Counted from the stretch's first letter, positions 37,278-48,564 are shown. The stretch: 64,000 bases of DNA from Bartonella sp. ML69XJBT (GCF_028618515.1 NZ_JAQITB010000004.1:1-64000); one strand, 5' to 3'. Numbers and translations are program-made. The notes: generated by a model not told the origin, from the sequence alone.

Positions 37278-39068
37278 TTATTCGGGAGAAAATTGCAATT
37301 TGGCGAGGTAAGCATAAACGCCATTTTTTGCCACAAGCTCTGCATGGGTTCCTTCTTCCACAAGGGCGCCTTTATCCATCACGAGAATCCGATCGGCTTT
37401 TAAAATTGTTGCCAAACGGTGAGCAATCACCAATGTTGTTCGATTTTGCATGAGCCCTTCTAAGGCTTCTTGCACCAACTTTTCACTGTTTGCATCTAAG
37501 GCAGATGTTGCTTCATCAAGCAATAACAGGGGAGCATTTCTTAAAATCGCCCGGGCTATACCAATGCGTTGTTTTTGTCCACCAGAAAGCATCGTACCGC
37601 GTTCTCCCACTTCGGTATCAAAACCATTTGGTAAGGCTTCAATAAATTCAAGGGCATTGGCTGCTTGAGCAGCAGCAATAATTTGCTCTTCCACGACATT
37701 TTCTGTCCCGAACATAATATTATCGCGCAGCGTGCCATCAAAAATGTCAACATCTTGTGGAACATAAGAGATTGCACCACGTAAATCTTGCAAAGAGAGA
37801 CGATTAACTTCCACGCCATCAAAGCAAATTTTTCCACTTGTTGGATCATAAAAACGAAGAATTAAAGAAAAAATTGTGCTTTTCCCCGCCCCTGAAGCGC
37901 CAACAAAAGCAACCGTTTCACCCGCTTTGATAGAAAAAGAAAGACAACGCAAAATCTTGTCTTCTGGTCTGGAAGGATAAGTAAAATCCACCTGATCAAA
38001 AATAAGTGCGCCTTGAACAGGCTTTGCCAAAGGGGAAGGATTTCCTAGTGCTAAGATAGTAGGCTGTTCTTGTAGCAATTCGGCAAGCCGTTCAGCAGCG
38101 CCTGCTGCTTGGATTAATTCTGCGCCAAGTTCCGATAATTGTGCAAAAGTGGTTGCTCCAAAAACGGCATAGAGAACAAACTGACCTAAAGTTCCTGCCG
38201 TCATAGTGCCATTTAAAACATCTCGAGAGCCAATCCATAAAACAGCAACCACACTGCTAAAAACCAGAAAAATGGCAAAGCCAGTAAAAAAAGAACGCAA
38301 GATCACAGAAGTGCGCGCGGTCTGGAAAGCACGCTCAATCAACTGTGAGAAACGTGTCGCAACAAGTTTTTCAGCGGTAAAAGCTTGTACAGTACGAATA
38401 GCACTAACCTGTTCTGTCGCCAAAGCATTGGCATCTGCGACACGGTCCTGTGCTGCACGTGTACGTGTACGAACCTTGCGCCCAAAGACAACTAACGGAA
38501 TAGCAACAAAGGGAATAGCAAGCAGCACCAATGCAGATAATTTCGCATTAGTGATAACCATCATCACGATTGCGCCGATGACCACAATCAAATGGCGTAA
38601 AGCAGTAGAGGCGGTTGAGCCAACGGCTAATTTTATTTGCGTTGTATCGGTGAGCAGCCTTGAAACAAGTTCACCAGAATGAGACTTATCAAAAAAAGCA
38701 GGCGAAAGTTTCATAATATGGACAAAAACATCACGCCGTAAATCGGCAACAATCCGTTCTCCCAAAGTGATAACACAATAATAACGGCAAGCCGAAGCAA
38801 GGGCGAGAAGCAAAGCCAAAACAAATAACATAAAGAAATAAAAATTGATATGCCCATGGCTTGAGGCAGAAAAACCATGGTCAAACATTTTACCGATAGC
38901 AACAGGCAAAGCGAGTGTGATAAGAGCAGCAATGGTTAAAGCACAAAAAGCAAAAATAAACAGCCAACGATAACGGATAAGATAAGGAGCAAAAGTTTTA
39001 AGCGAAGAGAATGAAGAATTTTTCACAGAAGGTGTGGTAGATTTTTCTGAATGATTAAAGAGATTCAT
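37278..39068 (-). CDS. ABC exporter, fused permease and ATPase (MsbA-like half transporter)
   Basis: Six membrane segments occupy about residues 30-330; the ATPase follows. Walker A is VGASGAGKST, the Q-loop region SYVPQDVDIF, the signature MLSGGQKQRIGIARAIL, Walker B LLLLDEATSALD and the H-loop VIAHRLATI. Such proteins export lipids, peptides or drugs. It is divergent from rpmE, as in other Hyphomicrobiales. The substrate is unknown. Confidence 0.93.
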   Translation of the reverse strand: MNLFNHSEKSTTPSVKNSSFSSLKTFAPYLIRYRWLFIFAFCALTIAALITLALPVAIGKMFDHGFSASSHGHINFYFFMLFVLALLLALASACRYYCVITLGERIVADLRRDVFVHIMKLSPAFFDKSHSGELVSRLLTDTTQIKLAVGSTASTALRHLIVVIGAIVMMVITNAKLSALVLLAIPFVAIPLVVFGRKVRTRTRAAQDRVADANALATEQVSAIRTVQAFTAEKLVATRFSQLIERAFQTARTSVILRSFFTGFAIFLVFSSVVAVLWIGSRDVLNGTMTAGTLGQFVLYAVFGATTFAQLSELGAELIQAAGAAERLAELLQEQPTILALGNPSPLAKPVQGALIFDQVDFTYPSRPEDKILRCLSFSIKAGETVAFVGASGAGKSTIFSLILRFYDPTSGKICFDGVEVNRLSLQDLRGAISYVPQDVDIFDGTLRDNIMFGTENVVEEQIIAAAQAANALEFIEALPNGFDTEVGERGTMLSGGQKQRIGIARAILRNAPLLLLDEATSALDANSEKLVQEALEGLMQNRTTLVIAHRLATILKADRILVMDKGALVEEGTHAELVAKNGVYAYLAKLQFSPE

Positions 39069-39255
39069 AAGGGGTTGCTCACTCTATTAGATTGTCCATA
39101 ACCGTTGATACAATGATGTATCTTGAACACTTGTTTTTTGATGCGTGCTCGGTTATAGAAATGGTACTTTAATTAATTTATCAAAAAGACAAAGGAAGCG
39201 CACTTAAAAAATGAGCAAGTGCCACTTCATTTTACAAACACAAAAGGTTTGACGC

Positions 39256-39477
39256 ATGAAAGCGAATATTCATCCCGACTATCACAAAATTACCGTCGTT
39301 ATGACGGATGGTAGCCAATACACAACGCGTTCCACTTGGGGAAAAGAAGGGGACGTCCTGAATCTGGATATCGACCCAAGAACCCATCCAGCATGGACAG
39401 GTGGGTCTCAAACCCTCGTAGACCGTGGTGGTCGTGTTTCTAAATTCAAAAACCGTTTTGGTAATCTTGGCATGTAA
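39256..39477 (+). CDS. rpmE: Ribosomal protein bL31
   Basis: The 73-residue protein [20 protein letters not shown] to [11 protein letters not shown] is bL31 of the large subunit, of the form lacking the zinc-binding cysteines. It lies alone on the plus strand, 188 bp from the divergent ABC exporter. Confidence 0.97.
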   Translation: MKANIHPDYHKITVVMTDGSQYTTRSTWGKEGDVLNLDIDPRTHPAWTGGSQTLVDRGGRVSKFKNRFGNLGM

Positions 39478-39635
39478 AAGCCTATTTAAAAGCCTATTAT
39501 GGTAAAAGACAGAAAATGTTTCATAAAGTTTGAGCACATTAAAAACAATGAAACTTCTTGAGACAAAAAAGAATACAGTTTCATGGCTTTTACAATTCAG
39601 GCTTTTATAAAAAACACATGTAAAATTTCCAAGAA

Positions 39636-39668
39636 AAGATGCCCTGCCTTAAAATGCGGGGCTTTTTG
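39636..39668 (+). terminator. Rho-independent terminator downstream of rpmE
   Basis: GCCCTGC and GCGGGGC form a stem (one wobble pair) flanked by AAAAG and CTTTTT. The T run gives a plus-strand terminator about 160 bp after rpmE. Confidence 0.75.
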
Positions 39669-39754
39669 TGTGTCTGATAAACAATAACGGTTGATTGTGC
39701 CCGAGACCGTGATAATAGAGAGAAAAAAGAACAGAGACTCTTCCCTGAAACAGG

Positions 39755-40635
39755 CGAAAAGCAGTCTGTCACCTCAAAGCAGCGCACAATGGAATGACCA
39801 CATGCGCCTCCAGTACACTCCCAGTTCAAAAAACAGAACAATCCTTAACTCCTTGACACAAAAGCAACAAACGGACAAGAGCCCATGCATTTTGCCTCTC
39901 TTATATTGGCAATGTCTGTGCATCAATGGCAACCACTTACACAGTCCTTGAGCAAAACGCACTCTAGAAGAGCACAGTATCTTGACGGCATCATCTCATC
40001 AAGAAAAAGCCGCTAATGGAAAATTTGTTTTTATTTAAACACAAGACTGCTCGTGCTCTTTTGTCCATTTTCCCAAAGCAGCCAAATGGTTCATGCGAGC
40101 ACGATGACAAAAAGCCTTTTGCGCAGCAGCAATATTTTCATGTTTACCAGACCATGCTTTTAAGGCCGCTGCTTGCAATGCTCGTCCGTAAGAAAAGGTC
40201 AACTTCCAAGGCAATGCCCCTAAAGCATTCATAGCTGATAAATGGGCAGTCGCTTCTTCATCAGATTGTCCGCAAGACAAGGAAAGCAATTCCTGGTACA
40301 GCAGCAGGCACAGTTTGTTTAAGCACTTGAACCGTCTTTTCCGCCACCTCTTCAACAGAAGCTTTTCGCGCATCTTTACCATCAATCACCATATTGGGCT
40401 TTAAAATCATCCCCTCGAAAACAACACGAGCTTCAAACAACTCTTTAAACACAGCTGTTAAGACAGCCTGTGTCACCTCAAAGCAACAAACGGACAAGAG
40501 CCCATGCATTTTGCCTCTCTTATATTGGCAATGTCTGTGCATCAATGGCAACCACTTACACAGTCCTTGAGCAAAACGCACTCTAGAAGAGCACAGTATC
40601 TTGACGCAGCAAAACACATCCACCCTTTGCGCATC
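39755..40635 (-). pseudogene. Two partial upstream copies of the fba gene
   Basis: A 643-bp unit of fba is repeated. 40016-40480 is almost identical to 40659-41115, the gene's 3' half. 39755-39990 and 40475-40632 are two copies, similar to each other and strongly worn, of the middle of the gene (compare 41115-41320). The 3'-half copy contains the same frameshift as the main gene. None has a start codon for the enzyme. Confidence 0.88.
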
Positions 40636-40677
40636 ATCTCATCAAGAAAAAGCCGCTAATGGAAAATTTGTTTTTAT

Positions 40678-41710
40678 TTAAACACAAGACTGCTCGTGCT
40701 CTTTTGTCCATTTTCCCAAAGCAGCCAAATGGTTCATGCGAGCACGATGACAAAAAGCCTTTTGCGCAGCAGCAATATTTTCATGTTTACCAGACCATGC
40801 TTTTAAGGCCGCTGCTTGCAATGCTCGTCCGTAAGAAAAGGTCAACTTCCAAGGCAATGCCCCTAAAGCATTCATAGCTGATAAATGGGCAGTCGCTTCT
40901 TCATCAGATTGTCCGCAAGACAAGGAAAGCAATTCCTGGTACAGCAGCAGGCACAGTTTGTTTAAGCACTTGAACCGTCTTTTCCGCCACCTCTTCAACA
41001 GAAGCTTTTCGCGCATCTTTACCATCAATCACCATATTGGGCTTTAAAATCATCCCCTCGAAAACAACACGGGCTTCAAACAACTCTTTAAACACAGCTG
41101 TTAAGACAGCCTGTGTCACCTCAAAACAGCGCACAATGGAATGACCGCGTGATGGTCCATCCATCAGCACTTCTGGTTCAACAATCGGCACAATTTTTAA
41201 TTCTTGACACAAAGCAGCATAACGCGCGAGAGCCCATGCATTTTGCTTGATAGCCCCCCTTGTTGGCAGCGTCTGTGCATCAATGGCAATCACCGCACGC
41301 CATTTGGCAAAACGCGCTCCCAAAGCATAATATTCTTTTAAACGTTCACGAAGTCCATCCAACCCTTCGGTAATTGTCTCATGAGGGAAAGCCGCCAATG
41401 GTTTAGCACCGGTATCAACTTTAATCCCTGGCAAAGCACCAGCATCACGAATAACATCTGTCAACATTTTCCCCGTAGACGCTTTTTGACGAATGGTTTC
41501 ATCAAATAAGATGACACCCGAAATAGCACTCTCCATAGCTTCTTTTGCGCTAAAAAGCATTTCACGATAAGCACGCCGGTTATCCTCATTGGATTCAACA
41601 CCAATGCTTGCAAAACGCTTGCCTATTGTCGCAGTACTTTCATCGGCAGCCAAAATACCCTTACCAGCACACACCAGAGCAAGGGCTATATCTTCAAGAC
41701 GTTCACTCAT
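40678..41710 (-). pseudogene. fbaB: Class I fructose-bisphosphate aldolase, frameshifted
   Basis: The minus strand encodes residues 1-258 of a class I aldolase: ILAADESTATIGKRF, then the substrate region KVDTGAKPLAAFPHE, IVPIVEPEVLMDG and GMILKPNMV with the Schiff-base lysine. It reaches PGIAFL and then reads VLRTI and a stop. One extra base at about 40918 moves the frame. The rest, [20 protein letters not shown] to the end at 40678, continues in the next frame, for a total of 343 codons, the family's normal length. The break lies in the FLSGGQS phosphate-binding motif, and a glycine there is also changed to cysteine. Without frameshift correction the product lacks 85 residues, including the C-terminal part of the barrel. 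Confidence 0.85.
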
Positions 41711-41819
41711 TAAAAATTCCTCTTATTTTATCGCATTTCCAAAATCAGCAATACAGCCAGCACACTTAAACACAGCCCGTGACCATACAGCTTTTTCAAT
41801 TTTCTCTTCAATAAAGCCT

Positions 41820-43013
41820 TTAAGCTTGCATGAGAGCGAGAATACCAGGAAGCACCTTGCCTTCCATCCATTCTAAAAAAGCACCCCCTGCGGTGGAAAG
41901 ATAAGTAAAATCATCAGCAACACCAGCATGGTTAAGTGCAAAAACCGTATCTCCTCCTCCCGCAATTGAAATCAATTTTTTTGTCAGGCTCTGTTCTGCT
42001 GCATGACGTGCTACTGCTATGGTACCTTGATCAAAGGGCGATATCTCAAAAACCCCAAGGGGACCATTCCAGACAAGGGTAGCAGCCTCGTCAATCGCAG
42101 CATTAATATGGGCAATGGAGCGCGTCCCAATATCCAGAATCATACCTTCCTCTGGAATATCTCCAATATCATAGAGACGATGGGGAGCATCTTTTTCAAA
42201 GCGAAATGCAACAATCGCATCCACAGGAAGCAGAATCCTACATTGGCACTCCCGCGCTTTTTCCATAACCTTTTTAACTGTTTCCATCAGTGCATGTTCA
42301 CACAGTGATTTTCCAACACAGATACCTTGTGCAGCTAAAAAACTGTTGGCCATACCACCACCAATGACCAAATGATCAACCTTTTCAACCAAATGATTGA
42401 GCACAAAAAGCTTACTGGAAACCTTTGCGCCTCCAACCAATGCAATCACGGGACGCGTTGGATTGCCAAGCCCTTTTTCTAATGCTTGTAATTCACACTG
42501 TAGAGAGCGCCCCGCATAGGAAGGCAACAAATGTGTTATTCCCTCCACCGAAGCATGGGCACGATGAGAAACAGAAAAAGCATCATTCACATAGAGATCA
42601 CCATTATGGGCGAGAGCTTCAGCAAAAGAAAAATCGTTCTGTTCTTCACCTGGATGAAAACGAACATTTTCAAGCAATAAAACGCCTCCGTTTTGCAATG
42701 TCTCAACCGCTACCTGCGCTGCTGAACCAATACAATCGGATGCAAAAGTCACCGGTTGATTGATGATTTTTTCCAACACTTCCACAACGGGATTGAGTGA
42801 AAATTCTGGCTCAACTTTTCCCTTGGGGCGCCCACAATGAGATAGAAGAATAAGCTTAGCACCACGCCTTTGCAGTTCAACGAGCGTCTCTTTATGCCGT
42901 TGAAGACGCGTTTCATCGCAAACTTTGCCAAGCGCCATGGGCACATTAAAATCCACCCGCACAAGAACACGCTTTCCAGCCACATCAACATCATCAAGTG
43001 TACGAAAACCCAT
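41820..43013 (-). CDS. pgk: Phosphoglycerate kinase
   Basis: Pgk interconverts 1,3-bisphosphoglycerate and 3-phosphoglycerate with ATP. The 397-residue protein has RVLVRVDFNVPM near the N-terminus, LILLSHCGRPKG, NDAFSVSHRAHAS, the nucleotide-binding VGGAKVSSKL, and GGGDTVFALNHAG at the C-terminus. All expected substrate residues are in place. It lies between gap and fba on the same strand. The 5' end and leader have been duplicated upstream. Confidence 0.97.
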   Translation of the reverse strand: MGFRTLDDVDVAGKRVLVRVDFNVPMALGKVCDETRLQRHKETLVELQRRGAKLILLSHCGRPKGKVEPEFSLNPVVEVLEKIINQPVTFASDCIGSAAQVAVETLQNGGVLLLENVRFHPGEEQNDFSFAEALAHNGDLYVNDAFSVSHRAHASVEGITHLLPSYAGRSLQCELQALEKGLGNPTRPVIALVGGAKVSSKLFVLNHLVEKVDHLVIGGGMANSFLAAQGICVGKSLCEHALMETVKKVMEKARECQCRILLPVDAIVAFRFEKDAPHRLYDIGDIPEEGMILDIGTRSIAHINAAIDEAATLVWNGPLGVFEISPFDQGTIAVARHAAEQSLTKKLISIAGGGDTVFALNHAGVADDFTYLSTAGGAFLEWMEGKVLPGILALMQA

Positions 43014-43420
43014 CCGCTATTTCCTCTTTACTTTCCGTTGTTTTAAACAAAAACACATTGACAACCTTCGCCTTACGCAATCATCTCAATCTGCAATCAA
43101 AGAAAACAGTCCGCACACTCACCCATAATACAAAGACACACTCTCTCAGCCTTCATCAACATCACCAAGTGTATGAAAAACCATCCGCTATTTCCCCTTG
43201 ACTTTCCATTGTTTTAAACAAAAACACATTGACAACTTTGCCTTACGCAATCATCTCAATCTGCAATCAAAGAAAACAACCCGCACATTCACCCATAATA
43301 CAAAGACACACTCTCTCAGCCTTCATCAACATCACCAAGTGTATGAAAACCATCCGCTATTTCCCCTTGACTTTCCATTATTTTAAACAAAAATCCATCG
43401 ATCACCTTTGCTTTACAAAA
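43014..43420. repeat. Tandem copies of the pgk 5' end and leader
   Basis: A unit of 170-171 bp that starts in pgk codons 1-10 (CATCAACATCA-CCAAGTGTA on the plus strand) and runs through its leader recurs at about 43186 and 43356. Copies are about 95 percent alike. The copied start codons are spoiled (GTATGAAAAACCATCC against GTACGAAAACCCATCC). The stretch 43421-43680 shows no feature. Confidence 0.9.
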
Positions 43421-43683
43421 CTTTCTCTTTGCTTTTATAAAAAAGAGATCAGCAGCTCTATTTTCTCAAACTTTGTCTCGTTTATACTTTGTCTCGCTCA
43501 CAAGCACAGTTTTTCAAACATTTCTTGTTTATATGGTTTTTAAAACCAACTATGCCTGTACAAACACAAAACACACTATGCCATCACTTGGACAATACCT
43601 TGTTTTCAGCCACCAAGAACGCTTTTAGGCGTTTTTTTCAAAAAGATTGCGTCCTTATTTTTATCATAAAATTTGACCTTTTA

Positions 43684-43717
43684 ATATAAAAGAGGACCCG
43701 AAGGTCCTCTTTTATAT
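43684..43717 (-). terminator. Perfect-stem terminator overlapping the gap stop codon
   Basis: ATATAAAAGAGGACC and GGTCCTCTTTTATAT form an uninterrupted 15-bp stem with a CGAA loop. The gap stop codon lies inside the stem. It can act in both directions; a T run is within the stem rather than after it. Confidence 0.75.
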
Positions 43718-44719
43718 GGTTTTGGCAAAAGCGACTGCCGTATCACCCATGCGGTTTGAAAAACCCCATTCATTATCGTACCAAACCAAAACACGACAAA
43801 GCTGACCGTCGATCACCTTTGTTTGATCGTTATGAAAAATAGCTGAATGCGGATTATGATTAAAATCACAACTAACCAGCTTTTCTTCCGTATAATCTAA
43901 AATTCCCTTGAGTGAACCGCGTGCAGCAGTGCAAATCGCCGTATTAATTTCTTCAACTGTTGTGGAACGCTTAGCGGTAAATGTCAAATCCACCACGGAT
44001 ACATTTGGCGTTGGCACGCGAATTGACACACCATCAAGCAAACCTTTTAATTCTGGCAAAACCAATCCCACAGCCTTTGCCGCCCCTGTTGAGGTAGGGA
44101 TCATAGAAAGAGCGGCGGCGCGTGCCCGATAAAGATCACGATGCATTGTATCCAACACAGGTTGATCGCCCGTATAAGAATGGATTGTTGTCATAAAGCC
44201 CTTTTCAATGCCCACCGTATTATGCAAAACTTGTGCAACAGGTGCTAAGCAGTTTGTTGTACAAGAAGCATTTGAAACAACGTGGTGCTCTTTGCTTAAA
44301 GATTGGTGATTCACGCCATAAACCACCGTAAGATCTGCACCTTCAGAGGGTGCAGAAACAAGAACACGTTTTGCCCCCGCATCCAAGTGAGCACTTGCTT
44401 TTTCACGCGTCGTAAAAATGCCGGTACATTCCAAAGCAATATCGATATCCAAAGCTTTCCACGGCAACCGTGCTGGATCACGCTCTGCCAACACCTTGAT
44501 CAAACCACCTCCCACATCAATGGCATCACCAACCACCTTCACATGCCCTGGAAAACGCCCATGGACTGAATCATAGCGCAACAAATGGGCATTGGTTTCC
44601 ACCGATCCCAAATCATTAACAGCCACAACTTCAATATCTTTCCGCCCACTTTCTACCAGTGCCCGTAAAATATTACGCCCAATACGACCAAACCCATTAA
44701 TTGCAACGCGAACCGTCAT
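43712..44719 (-). CDS. gap: Glyceraldehyde-3-phosphate dehydrogenase
   Basis: The 335-residue protein starts [16 protein letters not shown] (NAD-binding) and has the catalytic cysteine in [24 protein letters not shown] and [13 protein letters not shown] take the ATG of MTVRVAI; an in-frame ATG five codons upstream is less likely. It is transcribed between tkt and pgk. Two worn copies of its 5' end lie upstream. Confidence 0.96.
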   Translation of the reverse strand: MTVRVAINGFGRIGRNILRALVESGRKDIEVVAVNDLGSVETNAHLLRYDSVHGRFPGHVKVVGDAIDVGGGLIKVLAERDPARLPWKALDIDIALECTGIFTTREKASAHLDAGAKRVLVSAPSEGADLTVVYGVNHQSLSKEHHVVSNASCTTNCLAPVAQVLHNTVGIEKGFMTTIHSYTGDQPVLDTMHRDLYRARAAALSMIPTSTGAAKAVGLVLPELKGLLDGVSIRVPTPNVSVVDLTFTAKRSTTVEEINTAICTAARGSLKGILDYTEEKLVSCDFNHNPHSAIFHNDQTKVIDGQLCRVLVWYDNEWGFSNRMGDTAVAFAKTI

Positions 44720-44739
44720 CTCACATTTCCTCATTTCTC

Positions 44740-45040
44740 TTTATAGCACAACAAATGGGTATTCGCTCCAACACTCCCAAATGGTGAAAAGCTACAAATT
44801 CCATATCTTCATCAATTACTCAATCACCCGTAAAATATTACACTCAATACACTCAAACCCATTCATTGCCACGCGAACCGTCATCTCACATTTTCCTCAT
44901 TTCTCTTTATAGCACAACAAATGGGTATTCGCTCCAACACTCCCAAATGATGAACAGCTACAAATTCCATATCTTCATTCATCACTTAATCCACAACTGT
45001 GCAAAAAATAAATATTGCCTTCGATATGTTCACAACTACT
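44740..45040. repeat. Two worn copies of the gap 5' end
   Basis: The segment covering codons 1-50 of gap and its leader (44577-44740) is repeated at about 44745-44905 and 44912-45040. The period is about 166 bp, with TATAGCACAACAAATGGGTA and GCGAACCGTCATCTCACATT as common blocks. Both frames are lost. Confidence 0.88.
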
Positions 45041-45057
45041 CATTGCACCATGAATAC

Positions 45058-47064
45058 TTATTTGGCATTTTCCTTATTGATTTCTTCCCGTTTTTTTTCA
45101 ACGTGAGCCACCACATTCTCACAAGTAATGCCAAAATGTGGATAAAGCGCCTCAATTGTTCCGCTCGCACCAAATCCATCCATGCCAATAAACACACCAT
45201 CACAGCCAATAAAGCGCTCCCATCCCTGCCCCACAGCAGCTTCAATGGCAATTTTAATGGGTGCATCGCCAATAAGAGCACGTTGATAAGAAAGAGATTG
45301 CTGGGCAAAAAGTTCAAAACAAGGCACAGAAACCACACGTGTTGGAATGCCCTTTTCTTCCAACAGCGCATGTGCTTGCACGGCAATTTGCAATTCTGAA
45401 CCAGAAGCAAACAGGGTCACCTGCGCATCATCGCTAGCAGTGAGCAATTCATAAGCACCTAGCATACAAAGATTTTCTTCTTCATGCTCTTGACGCAACA
45501 GTGGTAAATTTTGTCGGCTTAAAGCCAAAGTAGAAGGCGTTCCACGGGCTTTCAAAGCCAATTGCCAACACTCCACTGTCTCTATAGCATCAGCGGGGCG
45601 GAAAACAAAATGGTTGGGCATTGCACGCAAAGAAGCCAAATGCTCTACGGGTTGATGTGTGGGACCATCCTCACCAAGACCGATGGAATCATGAGTCATG
45701 ACATAAATCACTCGTAATCCCATCAAAGAAGAGAGCCGCATGGCAGGGCGCATATAGTCAGAAAAGCATAAAAAAGTTCCCCCATAAGGAATAAATCCGC
45801 CATGAAGGGCAAGACCATTCATCACAGCGCCCATGGCATGTTCGCGAATTCCATAATGCAGATAGCGTCCAGAAAAATCTTCAGCAGAGATGCTTTTCAT
45901 CTGGCTGCTTTTCGTATTATTAGAGCCTGTTAAGTCAGCAGAACCACCAATGGTTTCCATAACAACTTCATTGATGACTTCAAGAGCCATTTCCGAAGCT
46001 TTACGAGTAGCAACCACAGGGCGGTCTTCGACGATTTTTTGTTTATAAGCATCAATAGCGCCATCAAATCCACCCAACAAATCGCCCCGCATCAATCTTT
46101 CAAATTCCACACGTTCTGACACAGGCAGAGCAGCTAATTTTTCTTCCCACTTTTGCCGCCCTTTAGCAGCACTAAGACCCGCCAAGCGCCAATTATCAAG
46201 AATATCCGCTGGAATAACGAAAGGCTCACTCCTCCAGCCTAAAGCGATACGAGTTTCAGCAATTTCCCGTGCTCCTAAAGGAGCACCATGAACTTTATTG
46301 GTTCCAGCTTTATTGGGTGCTCCAAAACCAATGGTTGTTTTACAAGCAATCAAAGTTGGTTTATCAGAATTTTGTGCTTCTTTAATGGCATTGGCTATAG
46401 CCGTTTGGCTATGCCCATCGACTTTGTGCGTATTCCACCCAGACGCCTTAAAACGCGCTATCTGATCTGTATTATCAGCAAGGGAGATTTCACCGTCAAT
46501 AGAAATATTATTATCGTCCCACAATACAATAAGCTTGTTGAGTTTCAAATGACCCGCCAGGGAAAGTGCTTCTTGAGAAATCCCTTCCATAAGACATCCA
46601 TCGCCAACCAAGGCATAAGTATAATGGTTGATGAGATCACCAAAACGCGCATTTTGTAAGCGCTCAGCAAGCGCCATCCCCACGGCATTCGCCAACCCTT
46701 GTCCAAGAGGCCCGGTGGTTGTTTCAATACCCGCAGCATGCCCATATTCTGGATGCCCAGCAAGCTTCGAGCCTAGTTGGCGGAAATTTTTGAGATCCTC
46801 AAGAGAGATATCTTCATAACCGGAAAGATAGAGTAAAGCATAAAGCAACATAGATCCATGCCCAGCCGATAACACAAAGCGATCACGGTTAGGCCAGGAA
46901 GGATTTTTAGGATCATGGGCAAGGAACTTTGTATAAAGAACGGTAGCAATATCAGCTGCACCCATTGGCAAGCCAGGATGACCAGAATTTGCTTTTTCAA
47001 TCGCATCCATCGCAAGAAAGCGGATAGCATTGGCCATCTGATTTTGTTGTTCAGTATTTGTCAT
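45058..47064 (-). CDS. tkt: Transketolase
   Basis: Transketolase moves two-carbon units in the pentose phosphate pathway with thiamine diphosphate. The 668-residue protein has [17 protein letters not shown], the TPP-binding [18 protein letters not shown] with NN downstream ([11 protein letters not shown]), the conserved [20 protein letters not shown] and a C-terminal domain. It heads the tkt-gap-pgk-fba run, divergent from zauP-zapA. Confidence 0.97.
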   Translation of the reverse strand: MTNTEQQNQMANAIRFLAMDAIEKANSGHPGLPMGAADIATVLYTKFLAHDPKNPSWPNRDRFVLSAGHGSMLLYALLYLSGYEDISLEDLKNFRQLGSKLAGHPEYGHAAGIETTTGPLGQGLANAVGMALAERLQNARFGDLINHYTYALVGDGCLMEGISQEALSLAGHLKLNKLIVLWDDNNISIDGEISLADNTDQIARFKASGWNTHKVDGHSQTAIANAIKEAQNSDKPTLIACKTTIGFGAPNKAGTNKVHGAPLGAREIAETRIALGWRSEPFVIPADILDNWRLAGLSAAKGRQKWEEKLAALPVSERVEFERLMRGDLLGGFDGAIDAYKQKIVEDRPVVATRKASEMALEVINEVVMETIGGSADLTGSNNTKSSQMKSISAEDFSGRYLHYGIREHAMGAVMNGLALHGGFIPYGGTFLCFSDYMRPAMRLSSLMGLRVIYVMTHDSIGLGEDGPTHQPVEHLASLRAMPNHFVFRPADAIETVECWQLALKARGTPSTLALSRQNLPLLRQEHEEENLCMLGAYELLTASDDAQVTLFASGSELQIAVQAHALLEEKGIPTRVVSVPCFELFAQQSLSYQRALIGDAPIKIAIEAAVGQGWERFIGCDGVFIGMDGFGASGTIEALYPHFGITCENVVAHVEKKREEINKENAK

Positions 47065-47398
47065 AAATGATAAACCATTTCGTTAAACAGGTTATTCTGT
47101 TGCTTCTTCTGTATTCTCTTAGATTTTTTGAGCAATACTTTTTTCATTTCTAGGGTCGGATTTTTTACCATTCTGTAAGTAATACCAATACCATTCCCCT
47201 CACATATCCTTTGCACACATATCATTTATGCCAATACTTTTAAAAAATCCAGCCTTTAATTCATATGTGTTCTCTGCCTTGCTTGCTAAAATGTCTTACA
47301 TACTTAAAAATAAAATTTACACAAGGAAAGAAAATGAGTGATTCGTTTTTGCATAAAAAACTGATAAAGGATACAATCACTTGGAGGATAAAAATATC
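47065..47398. other. Intergenic region between divergent tkt and zauP
   Basis: No gene. It must hold the promoters of both directions. TTGGAGGAT at 47381-47389 is the ribosome-binding region of zauP. Confidence 0.4.
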
Positions 47399-47674
47399 AT
47401 GAATCAAGAAACTACGGTTCTTCCACACGCTTTAGAGCAATTAGAAAAAGCACTAAGAACCTTAGAGATCACCATTATAAATCGCAATGTTGTTATTGAT
47501 AAAAATAACGAATGGGAAGAAGAAATTCAACGAATGAACACTGATCGTAGCCATCTTGCCCAAGCGCTAGATAAAGCTGAAGCACAAGTTGAGCGGCTAG
47601 AAGCAGTAAACAAAGAAGTTTCCAAACGTTTGGTTAAAGCGATGGAAACCATTCGTGTTGTCATTGATAGATAA
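47399..47674 (+). CDS. DUF4164 coiled-coil protein (ZauP-like)
   Basis: The 91-residue protein is a coiled coil (LEQLEKALRTLEITIINRNV, then DKAEAQVERLEAVNKEVSKR) of the DUF4164 family. In Caulobacter its counterpart ZauP works with ZapA, encoded next to it, to focus the cytokinetic ring. I take the ATG of MNQETTVL with GGAGG 11 bases upstream; the TTG six codons earlier would use up that ribosome-binding site. zapA follows 12 bp later. Confidence 0.85.
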   Translation: MNQETTVLPHALEQLEKALRTLEITIINRNVVIDKNNEWEEEIQRMNTDRSHLAQALDKAEAQVERLEAVNKEVSKRLVKAMETIRVVIDR

Positions 47675-47686
47675 AGGTTTGAATGT

Positions 47687-48064
47687 ATGGAAACTGTTTC
47701 CGTCACCATTGATGGTAAAGTTTATCGCATGGCTTGCAATAAAGGACAAGAAAGCCATCTTATTGAACTTGCAGCTCGATTAGACCAATATATCGCCCAT
47801 TTGAAGAAAAATTTTGGTGAAATTGGCGATCATCGTTTATCGGTTATGGCCGGCATTATGATTATCGATGAAATGGAAGAAATCCAACGAGAAAATAAAA
47901 AACTACAAGAAAATTACGAGGCTCTTTTGCGGCTGCACAATGAAAGAGACCGCACCATGGGAAGAATTGTACGCAATACAACAGAACGCATTGAAAAGCT
48001 CACCAATCAATTGCTCCAAGATAACCAAACCAGCATTGATGTTCAAGAACGAGAGAGCTCATAA
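47687..48064 (+). CDS. zapA: Cell division protein ZapA
   Basis: ZapA binds FtsZ and bundles the Z ring. The 125-residue protein has the ZapA domain METVSVTIDGKVYRMACNKG with ESHLIELAARLDQYI, then a long coiled coil containing ELEEIQ-like heptads. It is probably cotranscribed with the ZauP-like gene. Confidence 0.93.
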   Translation: METVSVTIDGKVYRMACNKGQESHLIELAARLDQYIAHLKKNFGEIGDHRLSVMAGIMIIDEMEEIQRENKKLQENYEALLRLHNERDRTMGRIVRNTTERIEKLTNQLLQDNQTSIDVQERESS

Positions 48065-48564
48065 ACACACACTCGTTCTCAAATTGACCAGAAATATAAT
48101 TTTCCCAACAACAATCAAAAATCGGTCTCATTGTAAAAGTCGTACATATACAGCAACAAGCAAAAGAAATATTTTTCTAAAAAAGCAGTATGTATTTTGC
48201 ATAAGCTGTTGTCTCACAAACAAATACCTCTCATGAAGAATATCATGCAAAATCTCTGAACGGTTCCGTCTTTGCACTTATCAAGGAATAGACCAACAGT
48301 ACTGTTCTGCCTCCTTGCCCTTTTTGCAATTTTGTCGCTGCTTTTGCATTTAAACGGTTTATGAAAAGGATATTGGCTGTTTTATTTCCCCACCAACTCT
48401 TCATGAAATGAACAAAGAAGCAAATATTGTTCACCTCTAAACCAAGAGGCTTTAAACTGAAAAAATATTTTTATTAAGAGCTTTTAAAATGAGAAAATGC
48501 TGAATTATCATCAATCAATATCTTGGACTGTCAAAACAACTCTCCTAAAGCGTGTCCTGAAAAC
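48065..48564. other. Spacer after zapA
   Basis: No gene is visible. In relatives a 6S RNA gene often follows zapA; I looked for the long imperfect duplex with a central bubble and do not see a convincing one. Confidence 0.35.

Noticed and set aside
48065-48564. 6S RNA after zapA
   Set aside because: No long duplex with a central bubble could be recognised; position alone is not enough.
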